A stretch of 64,000 nucleotides of DNA from an uncultured Desulfobulbus sp. (lineage in GTDB: Bacteria; Desulfobacterota; Desulfobulbia; Desulfobulbales; Desulfobulbaceae). Where the stretch lies: NCBI RefSeq assembly GCF_963664075.1, contig NZ_OY760916.1, positions 4,684,710 to 4,748,709 of the forward strand. Direction: 5' to 3'. The notes under the pieces are model-generated. The model was not told the DNA's origin. It did not search any database and saw only the letters and a list, made by a program, of their open reading frames with translations. This document shows, piece after piece, positions 15,787 to 24,358 of the stretch; position 1 is the stretch's first letter, and each line of letters begins with the position of its first letter. Position numbers and translations under genes: made by a program.

Positions 15787-17046
15787 ATGCACACCGTTAC
15801 TCTTCAGTCAACACCGCTTTTCCTTCGTGGCTCTGCCCGTGGTTCGTCTGTTTCTTCCCGGGCCTCTCGCCGCTCCTCGGATCGGTCGCAAACCCGAATA
15901 ACATGCGACCGTGTACTAGCCACAGACCTGGAACGGGTACACCGGGGCATTGACTTTCTAAAAGTTAATTTTCAAGTCACCTGGGACGATTATACCTTTC
16001 TGGATACGATTGACTGGATCAAACGGAAAATCCAAGAAACGGAAGATGCGGAAATGGAAGCATTCATCAACAAGGGGCTCCATTGGAACGTCCAGCGTAC
16101 TGGTACTTCTAAATTCAGCTATCGGCTGAAAGCGGGTGATGTAACCCTTATGCTGAGTCGTCGTGAACCAAAGGGGCAGATGCCCAACGTTCGCCTTGAG
16201 GTTGGTTCCCTCTCTTCTCAAACCTGCTTGCTCCAGATCGTCACCGACGTGAAGCACTGGCTTGAACGTCAGCAAGCAAACTTTGTCACTGAGCAAGTGG
16301 CAGAGGTGCACCTTGCCGCTGACTTCATCGGCCTTGCCACTCAATCCCTGGACATCGAAAATCAGGGTAGATGGATTCAACGAAGTCAATCTTTTACCCC
16401 AAATTATATGCACCGTCGTTTGACCGGAATTTCCATGGGAAAAGGTGATTTCATGCTCCGTATTTACGACAAAGTAACCGAGTTGAAAGGATCGGAACAC
16501 AAGCAGGAGGTTTTTCGGGATCTCTGGCAGGTTGACTCCTTTAATCAGTTTCCCGTAACTCGCGTTGAATTTCAGCTCCGGCGCCCTGTTTTAAAACAGT
16601 TCAACCACAAGGAATACTGCAACGGCATTGACACTGTGAAACAGCTCCTTTTTGGCCTCGCTGCCCTGTGGAATTATGCAACTGAGGATTGGGCTAAGTT
16701 CATGGCCAATGTGGTGGATCGTGACAACAACCACCAATCCCGTGCCGTTTATTCTGATTTCTGGCTTATCGTTCGCTCCGTTGTCTGGACCGGTATTGTC
16801 GATCTAAATCGCGAAGCCCCCATTAAGCACAAAAACATTGAAGCCCTTCGCAAGCAAGCCCGTGGAATCCTTATGTCTATTGCGGCCTTTTTCATCGAAT
16901 CGCCTGAAGATATTGACGCTATCGTTAACCAGTCTCAGGAGTTTATAGAACAGGATCTCCGGGAACTCTTCGAGGATGAGGCGAACTTTATCAAGCGGAT
17001 GATGAAAAAGAGAAATGAAGTCCTGTTGAATACAATCCCGTTTTGA
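15787..17046 (+). CDS. replication initiation protein (Rep_trans / RstA type), element 2
   Basis: 419 residues, homologous to the Rep of element 1 over most of its length (RGIDFLKVNFQVTWDD near residue 56; VAEVHLAADFIG near 175; FMLRIYDKVTELK near 220; VTRVEFQLRRP near 255). Rep_trans-family proteins begin rolling-circle replication of plasmids and inoviruses by nicking the origin through a tyrosine. The N-terminal 40 residues are Ser/Arg-rich and probably disordered. It heads a rep-17062-DUF4417-xis-int group; the two elements keep the same rep...xis-int order, with extra genes only in element 2. Confidence 0.85.
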   Translation: MHTVTLQSTPLFLRGSARGSSVSSRASRRSSDRSQTRITCDRVLATDLERVHRGIDFLKVNFQVTWDDYTFLDTIDWIKRKIQETEDAEMEAFINKGLHWNVQRTGTSKFSYRLKAGDVTLMLSRREPKGQMPNVRLEVGSLSSQTCLLQIVTDVKHWLERQQANFVTEQVAEVHLAADFIGLATQSLDIENQGRWIQRSQSFTPNYMHRRLTGISMGKGDFMLRIYDKVTELKGSEHKQEVFRDLWQVDSFNQFPVTRVEFQLRRPVLKQFNHKEYCNGIDTVKQLLFGLAALWNYATEDWAKFMANVVDRDNNHQSRAVYSDFWLIVRSVVWTGIVDLNREAPIKHKNIEALRKQARGILMSIAAFFIESPEDIDAIVNQSQEFIEQDLRELFEDEANFIKRMMKKRNEVLLNTIPF

Positions 17047-17061
17047 TGAGTTTAGCAAGTA

Positions 17062-17286
17062 ATGGCTGTACAAATTGAGGTACGTACCATGGGTGGACGT
17101 GGCAGAGATTACAAGTCATCAGATCGTTGGGCCTGGATCGGTGAGTTATCCGACTCTCGTCTCGAGCAATATGGGAAGATGTCCAGTTTCAAGGATAAAT
17201 CCGACCTTGGGAAAATGTCTCTTAACTTTGAAGCTTCCAAGGAATTTGAACGTCGACATGGTTTCACACCGGAGTGGAAAAAATGA
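17062..17286 (+). CDS. small hydrophilic protein of unknown function
   Basis: 74 residues (GRGRDYKSSDRWAWIGELSD...). Charged, with no recognised motif. Its stop codon overlaps the ATG of the DUF4417-like gene (ATGA at 17283), so the two are translationally coupled. Absent from element 1, where xis follows rep directly. Confidence 0.55.
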   Translation: MAVQIEVRTMGGRGRDYKSSDRWAWIGELSDSRLEQYGKMSSFKDKSDLGKMSLNFEASKEFERRHGFTPEWKK

Positions 17287-17855
17287 CCTATAGATACAAG
17301 ATGGATCTTCCCCCGGTGCCTACCTATCAATTCACGATTCGTTGTCTCCAGGATTCAGCAGATTGGGAAACTCTCACTTGGTCTCGTTTTGGATCTGGTG
17401 GCATCGCCGATGCTCGTCACTGTTTCGTAGACGACTGGCGGTTGGAGCACCTATGGAGGCGTCAGGGGCAAGGACTCGGGAAAGCAATCTGTACTGGTAT
17501 CCTTACCGCTCCTGATTTCACCATTGAAACTCATTTTCCCCAGGAAATTTCTACCTTTCAAGTCTACCGGTCAAATCTCCTCGCTTATTATTGGATGCTC
17601 AACGGCGTCACCGTCGTTCCGGTCCTGCAATGGGGTGATGAATCGACCTTTCACCTTCCTTTAAAATATATCGGCCCTGGCTCTGTTGTAGCTGTTCGTG
17701 GGCCTGGTGGTTCCGATGCAGAAAAAAAGCGTTGGATCGCTGGCGCTGAATATATGCAATGGTTCCTTGGGCCATCTCTTGTTCTCCATTTTGGCCGCAA
17801 AGTTGAAAACATTTGGAACAATCCTTTGTTTTTGCCACTTCATTCAAGGAAATAA
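17283..17855 (+). CDS. DUF4417-like protein
   Basis: 190 residues. The middle reads like DUF4417: CFVDDWRLEHLWR near residue 46, APDFTIETHFP near 80, VYRSNLLAYYWMLNGVTVVPVLQWGDESTF near 95-124 and GSVVAVRGPG near 135. DUF4417 proteins are common in phages and mobile elements; their function is not established. Start ATG 17283 preferred for its overlap with the upstream stop; an ATG at 17274 is in frame. Located between rep and xis, it may belong to replication or integration control. Confidence 0.7.
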   Translation: MTYRYKMDLPPVPTYQFTIRCLQDSADWETLTWSRFGSGGIADARHCFVDDWRLEHLWRRQGQGLGKAICTGILTAPDFTIETHFPQEISTFQVYRSNLLAYYWMLNGVTVVPVLQWGDESTFHLPLKYIGPGSVVAVRGPGGSDAEKKRWIAGAEYMQWFLGPSLVLHFGRKVENIWNNPLFLPLHSRK

Positions 17856-17856
17856 A

Positions 17857-18180
17857 ATGTATCCTGAAATGATGACCTTGAAAGAGGTTTGTGAATATTT
17901 CCGAGTTGAAAAGCGTGTTCTTCTTCGCTACGGTTTGGAGAAGATTGGGGGAGTACGCTTAGGCCCACGCTCTTGGAGATTTCCACGTAGTGAGGTTATG
18001 AATCATGGCGTACAAAAATTACAACAAGAACAAAGACAAGTTTCCGTGGACCGGACAACGGATAATCAACGGGAAACGACAAAGGAAAAGTTTTCTCACA
18101 AAAAAAGAAGCTTTACTTTGGGAATCAGAACAGATTTACGACAAGTCCAGCCAAAAGACCCATACGATTTGCTTACTTGA
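17857..18180 (+). CDS. excisionase-like HTH protein, element 2
   Basis: 107 residues from ATG 17857, with an AAGGA site. Residues 3-45 form an AlpA/MerR-like HTH (MTLKEVCEYFRVEKRVLLRYGLEKIGGVRLGP). The C-terminal 58 codons overlap the integrase frame (18005-18180), as in element 1, and both tails keep a V/MDRT...Q.E and DP...LL pattern. This suggests the overlap is real coding in two frames. Excisionase or integration-directionality role inferred from family and position. Confidence 0.7.
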   Translation: MYPEMMTLKEVCEYFRVEKRVLLRYGLEKIGGVRLGPRSWRFPRSEVMNHGVQKLQQEQRQVSVDRTTDNQRETTKEKFSHKKRSFTLGIRTDLRQVQPKDPYDLLT

Positions 18181-19096
18181 ATGGGCTACTGAATACTTGA
18201 GGCATGCAGAGCAAAATTTTACTGCCAAGACGTTTGACGAAAAACGGCGGGCCTTTCGTCTTTTTTTTGCTTGCCCTGGTATTAATCCAAACGATTCGGT
18301 CAACTTTTTAACGGCCTACCAGGCTCAAAAGGCTTTGCAGGTCCAATCAGTTGATCGCTCGGGAAATGCTGCCAATAAGGATCGGAAAAATTTGTTAGCG
18401 GCCTGGGCTTGGGGAGTTAAGTTTTTCCAGCTTCCCACCGAGAATCCGTTTTCCAAGGTGGAGAAATTCGCCTCGGAGCGGTTTGAAAGATACGTCCCGA
18501 CTTTGGAAGATTTTTGGAAGGTCTATCACTCTCTTGAAGATGATCAAGACAAGCTGATGCTCTATTGCTACTTGCAGACGGGGGCTCGTCGGGATGAGTT
18601 GTTTCGTCTCACCTGGGCCGATGTGGATTTTTTCCGTAAAAGAATTCGTCTTAGTTGGAGAAAAAACAAGGTCGGAGAATGGCGCTCTCAGTGGTTGAGC
18701 GTCAAGGCTGATCTTGCCGAGTGGCTGTTACGGCATAAGAAGGGAAACAGTGACCTTAAGGCGCATGTTTTTGTCAGTTATCGGAGCCTTGCGTATCAAT
18801 ACCGTCAGCACTGGCTTAAAAAGGTCTGCCAGGAAGCCGGGGTAAAGCCGTTTGGGTTTCATGGCATCCGTCACCTGTTTGCTTCAATCCTGGCGGCGCA
18901 GAATGTTCCTCTGGTTGAAATACAATACATGCTCAGGCATTCCAGTTTGGCAACCACTCAGAGGTATATTCACAGGCTAAAAAAAGAAAACCGGGAAGTG
19001 CTGGCGGCACTACCCGGCTTGGTAGATTTCGAGAAAAATCCTTCAAAAGTCCTTTATGACGATTCTCAAAATTTAAAACAGTCTCTAAGTGACTGA
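18005..19096 (+). CDS. int: tyrosine integrase of element 2
   Basis: 363 residues, phage integrase family. An N-terminal AP2-like DNA-binding part (residues 10-45, WTGQRIINGKRQRKSF) is followed by a SAM-like core-binding domain (55-150) and the catalytic domain. Catalytic residues: Arg195 in TGARRDEL, His286-Arg289 in HGIRHL, His312 in MLRHSS and nucleophile Tyr321 in TQRYIH. It is adjacent to the attachment repeat and tRNA-Glu, so it integrates the phage at the 3' end of that tRNA. The homologous integrase of element 1 is broken, which makes this the only working integrase seen here. Confidence 0.93.
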   Translation: MAYKNYNKNKDKFPWTGQRIINGKRQRKSFLTKKEALLWESEQIYDKSSQKTHTICLLEWATEYLRHAEQNFTAKTFDEKRRAFRLFFACPGINPNDSVNFLTAYQAQKALQVQSVDRSGNAANKDRKNLLAAWAWGVKFFQLPTENPFSKVEKFASERFERYVPTLEDFWKVYHSLEDDQDKLMLYCYLQTGARRDELFRLTWADVDFFRKRIRLSWRKNKVGEWRSQWLSVKADLAEWLLRHKKGNSDLKAHVFVSYRSLAYQYRQHWLKKVCQEAGVKPFGFHGIRHLFASILAAQNVPLVEIQYMLRHSSLATTQRYIHRLKKENREVLAALPGLVDFEKNPSKVLYDDSQNLKQSLSD

Positions 19097-19101
19097 TATG
19101 A

Positions 19102-19150
19102 ATGGCGTCCCCAACCGGATTTGAACCGGTGTTGCCGGCGTGAAAGGCCG
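19102..19150. repeat. right attachment repeat of element 2
   Basis: 49 bp identical to 8028-8076, lying within the tRNA-Glu gene (3' end to anticodon stem). Integration therefore leaves the tRNA intact, which is usual for tRNA-targeting integrases. Confidence 0.92.
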
Positions 19151-19180
19151 GTGTCCTGGACCTGACTAGACGATGGGGAC
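19103..19180 (-). tRNA. tRNA-Glu (TTC)
   Basis: On the minus strand the gene begins GTCCCCATCGTCTAG, with acceptor stem GTCCCCA/TGGGGAC, anticodon stem-loop CCGGC-CTTTCAC-GCCGG giving anticodon TTC, T arm ACCGG-TTCAAAT-CCGGT and encoded CCA. All stems pair. It is the attachment site of the prophages and is followed by tRNA-Lys upstream on the same strand, 14 bp apart. Confidence 0.95.
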
Positions 19181-19194
19181 AGGTCACTAATTTT

Positions 19195-19270
19195 TGGTGG
19201 GTCGTGCGCGACTCGAACGCGCGACTCTCTGCTTAAAAGGCAGATACTCTACCGACTGAGTTAACGACCC
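19195..19270 (-). tRNA. tRNA-Lys (TTT)
   Basis: Minus-strand gene with acceptor GGGTCGT/ACGACCC, anticodon stem CTGCC-TTTTAA-style loop giving anticodon TTT, T arm GCGCG-TTCGAGT-CGCGC and encoded CCA. Probably transcribed together with tRNA-Glu downstream. Confidence 0.95.
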
Positions 19271-19490
19271 GCCGTGTTTGGAGAGGCCTATTTACCATGT
19301 TCTCAGAGGCGTGTCAACTAAAAAAGTTGAGTTGAATGCTTTTTTTTACGTTTTTTGGGGTGAGGGGGAACATTATTTTCCAATATTCTTTGTGGTCACT
19401 GAACCATAATACCTGTACAATTCGTGTATATTGTGCCTGGAGTCATCCAGGTGGTCCATTAATACAGACAATAATCTTTTTAGGGAAATT

Positions 19491-20096
19491 ATGGGGTTAC
19501 TATCGGGTTCCGCATCGTTGACACGATTCCAGGTGACTGGTGAGCTGCCGGAGTCGTTCTGGGATTTTGCTGCAGAACGTATTGCGGCATTAAGTTTTAA
19601 GGATATCGACGACACCATGGATGAGTATTCCATCGGATGGGTGTCTGTGGCTGACATGTTTGATAGTTCCTTTGCCTACAGCTCCTATGCTGCGGGGGAT
19701 TACATTACTTTGACCATGCGCGTCGATGAGCGCAAAGTGGCCCCAGCCGTGCTGAAGAAATACGTGATGAAGGAAGAAGAGCGGATTAAGCGTGAGAAGG
19801 AGCTACCAAAACTCAACCGCTCGGTGCGTTTGGAGATTAAAGAGCGGGTTCGTGCCGAGCTGGTTCGAAAATCTCCTCCTGTCCCCACGACCTACGATCT
19901 CTGCTGGAATCTGGCAGACAATACCTTGCTCTTTTTTTCCTCCAGTAAAAAGGCCATGGCCCTCTTGGAAGATCTCTTTAAAGAAACTTTTAATCTCTCC
20001 CTGATTTTGCAGATTCCCTGGTTGACCGGTTTACAAATGGTCGATGGGGAGGCCGCAGAAAAATACGAAGAGATGCGTCCTGCCGTTTTACTCTGA
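19491..20096 (+). CDS. RdgC-family recombination-associated protein
   Basis: 201 residues from ATG 19491. The pattern SGSASLTRFQVTGELPESFWDF...SIGWVSVADMFDSSF...YAAGDYITLTMRVDERKVAPAVLKKY is that of RdgC-like proteins of delta-proteobacteria, described as putative exonuclease or recombination-associated (PF04381 group). RdgC of E. coli is a ring-shaped DNA-binding protein that limits RecA; it is about 300 residues, so this is a short form lacking a C-terminal portion. It is the first chromosomal gene right of the prophages. The upstream ribosome site is weak (AGGGA). Family assignment by pattern; moderate certainty. Confidence 0.7.
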   Translation: MGLLSGSASLTRFQVTGELPESFWDFAAERIAALSFKDIDDTMDEYSIGWVSVADMFDSSFAYSSYAAGDYITLTMRVDERKVAPAVLKKYVMKEEERIKREKELPKLNRSVRLEIKERVRAELVRKSPPVPTTYDLCWNLADNTLLFFSSSKKAMALLEDLFKETFNLSLILQIPWLTGLQMVDGEAAEKYEEMRPAVLL

Positions 20097-20221
20097 TCTG
20101 AATTTCAGAACGTGCAGCCGCATCGACTGGTGTCGTTGCAGACAATGATGAGGTGTTGTGCGGTGATGCGTCACTGCCACGGATTTAGATACCTGATAGA
20201 CTGACGTATGATGGAGGTACT

Positions 20222-22123
20222 ATGAATAGTTCTTTGCTTGCAGCTCTTGGGGGTGTTGTCGTCCTTGTAATCGTAGTGATTTTTGTGCTGATTTCAAAAA
20301 AGAAATCTGGGCAAACCTCACCTGAGGAGCTCACGGAAAGCGAACAGCAAAGCTCCCCGGAGTCAGACGAATCGACTCCCCAAGAAGAAGTCTCAGCGCA
20401 TATCAGTGGGGAAGAGGTGGAGAAAGAGCCTAGCCCTGCTCCTGTTACCCAGGAATCGGAGACCACTGACCAGGTCGGAGGGGATGCTGCTGGCCCAGAG
20501 TCATTGGTTGCTGAGCCAGAGCAGGAGATTGCTTCGATGGCTGAGGCACCAGCTGCAGAGCCGGTGTCTGCTGAAGAGGGTGTCGCTCTTGATACTGAGC
20601 CTGAAAAAGTTGAGAGTGAACCCATTGAAGACGAGGTTCCCGAGCCGCCTGCGATAGAAGCAGAAGCAGCGGTTGAGGAAAACCTGGAAGAATTTAAGGC
20701 TGCTGAAGAGACGGTTGTTGCGGCAGCTCCAGTTGTCGAGGAGACCGTTGAAGCCCAGGAGCAGGAGACAACTGTCGCTGAAGCGGTCGTTGAACCAGAA
20801 GAAGTACTGCCCTCGACAGAAGAGCTCACCGTTCAGCTCGAGGCAGAGCTCACAGAAGAGCCCTCCGAAAAATCGGCAGACACAAAGATGATGCTGGTTC
20901 GTTTGAGCATGGAGGAGTATGCTGAGCGCCTCAATAATCTGGAAGAAAAACAGCGTGCCGAGCTTACAGAGGCCATTGCCCGCAACGATGAACAGCGTCG
21001 GGATCAGCTCCAGCGGGAGCTGGTGGTGATGAACGATCGTCTGGCATTGATTGCCGATACCCATGCGGAAGAGATGGCCCGGTATCAGCAGGTTTTGGAT
21101 GCCTTGGTCCTCCTGCAGGCAAGTGATGCAAGCCCTGAGCTGGCAAAAGCCATTGAAGAACTCCTGACCGGTAGCACCGATGCCGCAGCGCAGTATCTTG
21201 AAGCTTTAAGCCAGAAAGAAGATGCCGCACCTGGGCAGACAGCCTTTTTAGGTGGACAACTTGCCGAAAGTCGAGTGGATCTGAACACGGCTATGGCGCT
21301 ATATCGCCAGGCGGTGTCACAAGAGCCGGACAACCCAGAATTTTTACGGGCAGCAGGACTCATGGCCCGAAGCCAGTACCGATATAAAGAGGCGTTGCCG
21401 TGGCTTGAACGTTATTATCAGCTGCTGAAGGCGGATGAACAGGTAGAGCCGACAACCGTGGCCCTTGCTCAGCGGGAGGTGGCGTATACCTTTGTATTAA
21501 GCGGTAACTACCAAAAGGCAGGTCCATTATATAAGGAATCCATGACCGTGCTTGCACAGCAATTGGGACAAGATCATCCGGAAATGGCACTGAGCTGGCA
21601 ACAAATCGGTGAGTTTCAGGAGACCATGGGTGAGTATGATAAGGCTGTCTCCCTCTACAAAAAAGCCCTGGCTATTTTAGAGAAGAAACGTGGTCCCGAA
21701 CACCCGGCGCTGGCAGGAATTCTTCGAAAATTGGCTGCCCTTTGTGTTGAGTTAGAGCTTGAGCCTGAGGCGGTTCCCCTGTATGAACAGTTGGTTCGTA
21801 TACAAGGAAAAGCCCTGCGGCCCACCCACCCGCAGTTGGCGATCAGTCTTAACGCCCTGGCGGAGGCCTATCGTCTGCAGGGGCGTTACGCTGAAGCCGA
21901 AACCTGCTATGTAAAAACACTGGCGATCAACGAAGAGCTGCACGGGAAAGAACATCCCAGTGTTGGCGCTATTTTACAGGAGCTGGCCAAGCTCTGTACA
22001 AGTCAGAAAAAATTGGAGGAAGCCCAGGCCTATCAGGATCGGGCATCGGCAATTTTTCAAAAGACTGTTGAGGCCATGGAGAAGCAGGAAGGCAAAGGGG
22101 AAGCTCTGACCTTGGAACTCTAG
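20222..22123 (+). CDS. membrane-anchored TPR protein
   Basis: 633 residues. Residues 1-25 are a membrane anchor (LLAALGGVVVLVIVVIFVLI), followed by KKK. Residues 30-220 are very rich in Glu, Pro and Ala, likely unstructured. About 225-290 is a charged coiled coil. About 345-620 are tetratricopeptide repeats of the kinesin-light-chain type (YKKALAILEKKRGPEHPALAGIL, CYVKTLAINEELHGKEHP), repeating every 42 residues. TPR arrays of this kind bind partner proteins. A GGAGG site precedes the start. Function not known; the anchor places the repeats on one face of the inner membrane. Confidence 0.8.
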   Translation: MNSSLLAALGGVVVLVIVVIFVLISKKKSGQTSPEELTESEQQSSPESDESTPQEEVSAHISGEEVEKEPSPAPVTQESETTDQVGGDAAGPESLVAEPEQEIASMAEAPAAEPVSAEEGVALDTEPEKVESEPIEDEVPEPPAIEAEAAVEENLEEFKAAEETVVAAAPVVEETVEAQEQETTVAEAVVEPEEVLPSTEELTVQLEAELTEEPSEKSADTKMMLVRLSMEEYAERLNNLEEKQRAELTEAIARNDEQRRDQLQRELVVMNDRLALIADTHAEEMARYQQVLDALVLLQASDASPELAKAIEELLTGSTDAAAQYLEALSQKEDAAPGQTAFLGGQLAESRVDLNTAMALYRQAVSQEPDNPEFLRAAGLMARSQYRYKEALPWLERYYQLLKADEQVEPTTVALAQREVAYTFVLSGNYQKAGPLYKESMTVLAQQLGQDHPEMALSWQQIGEFQETMGEYDKAVSLYKKALAILEKKRGPEHPALAGILRKLAALCVELELEPEAVPLYEQLVRIQGKALRPTHPQLAISLNALAEAYRLQGRYAEAETCYVKTLAINEELHGKEHPSVGAILQELAKLCTSQKKLEEAQAYQDRASAIFQKTVEAMEKQEGKGEALTLEL

Positions 22124-22134
22124 TTAAAGGGAAT

Positions 22135-22263
22135 CTTGAATAATTGCTTTTTCTTCCAATCCTGGCGTCACGCTTAAAATTTTATCCTCGGAATATCATG
22201 CATATGCCTGCGGTAAAATTTTGCGCAATCCTTGGCCTTGATTGAAAAATCTAATTATTCAAG
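22135..22263. repeat. palindromic intergenic repeat, copy 1
   Basis: 129 bp with inverted ends (CTTGAATAATT and AATTATTCAAG) and an inner inverted pair AAAATTTTATCC...GGTAAAATTTT around a CTCGGAATAT...CATATGCC core. It closely matches two other intergenic stretches at 28285 and 39495. Non-coding; it lies between the TPR gene and the next gene. Confidence 0.8.
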
Positions 22264-22353
22264 ACACCCTAAAGGTTTTTTGCGCTATTGGCGTATTCAT
22301 GTTATTCAAAGTACCCAAGAAGGTGGCAGTGAGCCCCGAGGTAAGTTTAATTT

Positions 22354-22896
22354 ATGGATCTTGTCGATCTTATTCAGGAAAAGAGATTTCTTGGCCAGGA
22401 GTTTCTGGCCTGGCTGTGGTTTAAGTCGGAAGAGCGTGGCGGCAGCGTGGATGTTCCCGGTCGGGGAGATGTGCTGGTTATCTTTGAAAAGCACATGCTG
22501 CTTGAGTACGGCGAAGGCGAGGCCAGTGAAAAGGTGATCTGTCGTGGCCTGCAAACCGAGCTGCGCGAGGCACGTGCCGGTCTTAGTTTGGCCAAAAAAC
22601 CAGAGCAGGCGCGTCTCCGTCTGGGGTATGGTGACTATGAGTTTGGGGTAACCTTATCTGCAGCGATCTTTGAGTTTCGTAACATCCGCCTGCCCAAGAC
22701 GGTGGACTCTGCCGATGAAGGCAAGGATGCCGAGAGTGCAGAAGGACGCATTCTGGAGCGGATTGCACTCTTTGAGCAACTCACCGCGCTCGTTGGTGAT
22801 CTCTTTCGCATGTTTATCAAAATCAGGGCCTCAAACCTCTGGAATGAGGAACTTGTTAAAATTCGTGCCTGGATAGAGTCAGGCACCCACCAGTGA
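22354..22896 (+). CDS. conserved hypothetical protein
   Basis: 180 residues. Begins MDLVDLIQEKRFLGQEFLAWLWFKSE; the middle has short beta-type segments (GDVLVIFEKHMLLEYGEG, ARLRLGYGDYEFGVTL) and the last 45 residues are helical. No named domain recognised. It lies two genes from the RdgC-like protein with the palindromic repeat and TPR gene between, and 23 bp before gatB on the same strand. It may share the recombination theme, but nothing in the sequence proves it. Confidence 0.7.
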   Translation: MDLVDLIQEKRFLGQEFLAWLWFKSEERGGSVDVPGRGDVLVIFEKHMLLEYGEGEASEKVICRGLQTELREARAGLSLAKKPEQARLRLGYGDYEFGVTLSAAIFEFRNIRLPKTVDSADEGKDAESAEGRILERIALFEQLTALVGDLFRMFIKIRASNLWNEELVKIRAWIESGTHQ

Positions 22897-22919
22897 TACT
22901 ATTTAACCGCATATAGACT

Positions 22920-24347
22920 ATGGAATTTGAAACCGTGATCGGGCTGGAAATCCATGCCCAGATGAAAACCAAAAGCAAAATTTTCTGCGGCTGTTCCACC
23001 GAATTCGGCGCACCGCCCAACACGCATACCTGCCCGGTTTGTCTGGGAATGCCCGGATCTCTCCCGGTGCTCAACCGACAGGTGGTGGAGTCAGCGATTA
23101 AACTTGGCCTGGCCACGGAATCAACCATCAATCAGGAAAACCGGTTTGCCCGGAAAAATTATTTTTATCCGGATCTCCCCAAGGGCTACCAGATTTCCCA
23201 GTTCGAACTGCCTATCTGTGAGCATGGCCGTCTGGAGATCGAAGTTGAAGGCCAAGAACCTAAGGTCATTGGCATAACCCGTATTCATATGGAAGAAGAT
23301 GCGGGCAAGTTGGTGCATGATGATCGTGAGCCCTACAGTTACGTCGATCTGAACCGGACTGGAACCCCTTTGTTGGAGATTGTCAGCGAGCCGGATATGC
23401 GTTCCCCCGAGGAGGCTGCGGCCTACCTGAAAAAACTGCATGCCATTGTCCGCTTCCTGGACATCTGTGATGGTAATATGCAGGAGGGAAGTTTCCGTTG
23501 CGATGCCAACATCTCTCTGCGCCCGGTCGGGCAGAAAGAATTTGGTACCCGGACTGAGCTCAAAAACATGAACTCCTTTCGCAACGTCCAGCTGGCCCTG
23601 GAGTACGAGGTGCGTCGTCAACGTGACCTGCTTCTGGAAGGAGGCGAGGTTATTCAGCAGACGCTGCTCTGGGATGCAGATAAGGGACGGACCGAATCCA
23701 TGCGTGGCAAGGAGGAGGCGCACGATTACCGTTATTTCCCAGATCCCGATCTGATCCCGGTACAGGTTGACGATGCCTGGATTGAGCGGGTGCATGCTGC
23801 GCTGCCTGAGTTACCGGAAAAACGTTGCTTGCGCTTTGTTCGCGATTTTGAACTCAGCGAGTACGATGCCGCCATTCTCACCGGTTCGCGTGAACTGGCA
23901 GATTATTTTGAGACCGCTTATCGGTCCTGTGGCAACGCCAAGAAGCTGGCCAATTTTATCGGTACAGAGCTGCTGCGCGATTACGGAGCAGAGCAGATAG
24001 CTCAATGCCCGGTTAAGCCCGAGCAGTTGGCAACCCTGTTGGTTATGACCGATGATGGGAAGATTTCCGGAAAAATAGCCAAGACTGTGTTCGCCGAAAT
24101 GCTTGCAACCGGCAAAGATCCTGAGGCCATTGTTCAAGAAAAGGGCTTGGTACAGATGAGCGATGCTGGCGAGCTGACCGGTTTTGTTCAGGAAATCATC
24201 GACGCCAATCCGGAGCAGGTTCAGCAGTTTCGTGAAGGCAAGACCAAAGTCATCGGCTTCTTTGTTGGGCAGTTGATGCGCAAAACCAAAGGGCAGGCCA
24301 ATCCGCAGATGGCTAACGAGCTCTTTCAAAAGGCTCTTACCGAGTAA
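22920..24347 (+). CDS. gatB: Asp/Glu-tRNA amidotransferase subunit B
   Basis: 475 residues, full family length. GatB binds the misacylated Glu-tRNA(Gln) or Asp-tRNA(Asn) and, with GatA and GatC, converts it to Gln- or Asn-tRNA in the cytoplasm. Hallmarks are [10 protein letters not shown] at the N-terminus, CVCLGMPG-like [30 protein letters not shown] near 75, [12 protein letters not shown] near 125 and KGQANP near the end. Zinc-binding cysteines CGCS and CPVC are present. gatA and gatC are not in this window. No good ribosome site is seen, but the start is fixed by homology. Confidence 0.97.
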   Translation: MEFETVIGLEIHAQMKTKSKIFCGCSTEFGAPPNTHTCPVCLGMPGSLPVLNRQVVESAIKLGLATESTINQENRFARKNYFYPDLPKGYQISQFELPICEHGRLEIEVEGQEPKVIGITRIHMEEDAGKLVHDDREPYSYVDLNRTGTPLLEIVSEPDMRSPEEAAAYLKKLHAIVRFLDICDGNMQEGSFRCDANISLRPVGQKEFGTRTELKNMNSFRNVQLALEYEVRRQRDLLLEGGEVIQQTLLWDADKGRTESMRGKEEAHDYRYFPDPDLIPVQVDDAWIERVHAALPELPEKRCLRFVRDFELSEYDAAILTGSRELADYFETAYRSCGNAKKLANFIGTELLRDYGAEQIAQCPVKPEQLATLLVMTDDGKISGKIAKTVFAEMLATGKDPEAIVQEKGLVQMSDAGELTGFVQEIIDANPEQVQQFREGKTKVIGFFVGQLMRKTKGQANPQMANELFQKALTE

Positions 24348-24358
24348 CCTCGTGGCTC

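Larger units (their letters stand above)
8028..19150. mobile_element. element 2: inovirus-like prophage, about 11.07 kb
   Basis: Bounded by 49-bp direct repeats in tRNA-Glu (repeat-to-repeat distance 11,074 bp), with a tyrosine integrase next to the right repeat. The gene order follows filamentous phages: repressor, ssDNA-binding protein, small single-span coat-like proteins, Zot/pI ATPase with Walker motifs, secreted/adsorption protein with C-terminal anchor, minor coat-like protein, Rep. No capsid, portal, terminase or lysis gene exists, as expected for a phage that is extruded. All main genes are open. Lower GC and many tiny overlapping genes set it apart from the chromosome to its right. 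It should be able to replicate as a circle after excision. Confidence 0.9.

Noticed and set aside
20185-20829. Ser-rich protein frame on the minus strand
   Set aside because: It is the mirror of the Glu/Pro-rich part of the TPR gene; no start signal and strongly biased composition.
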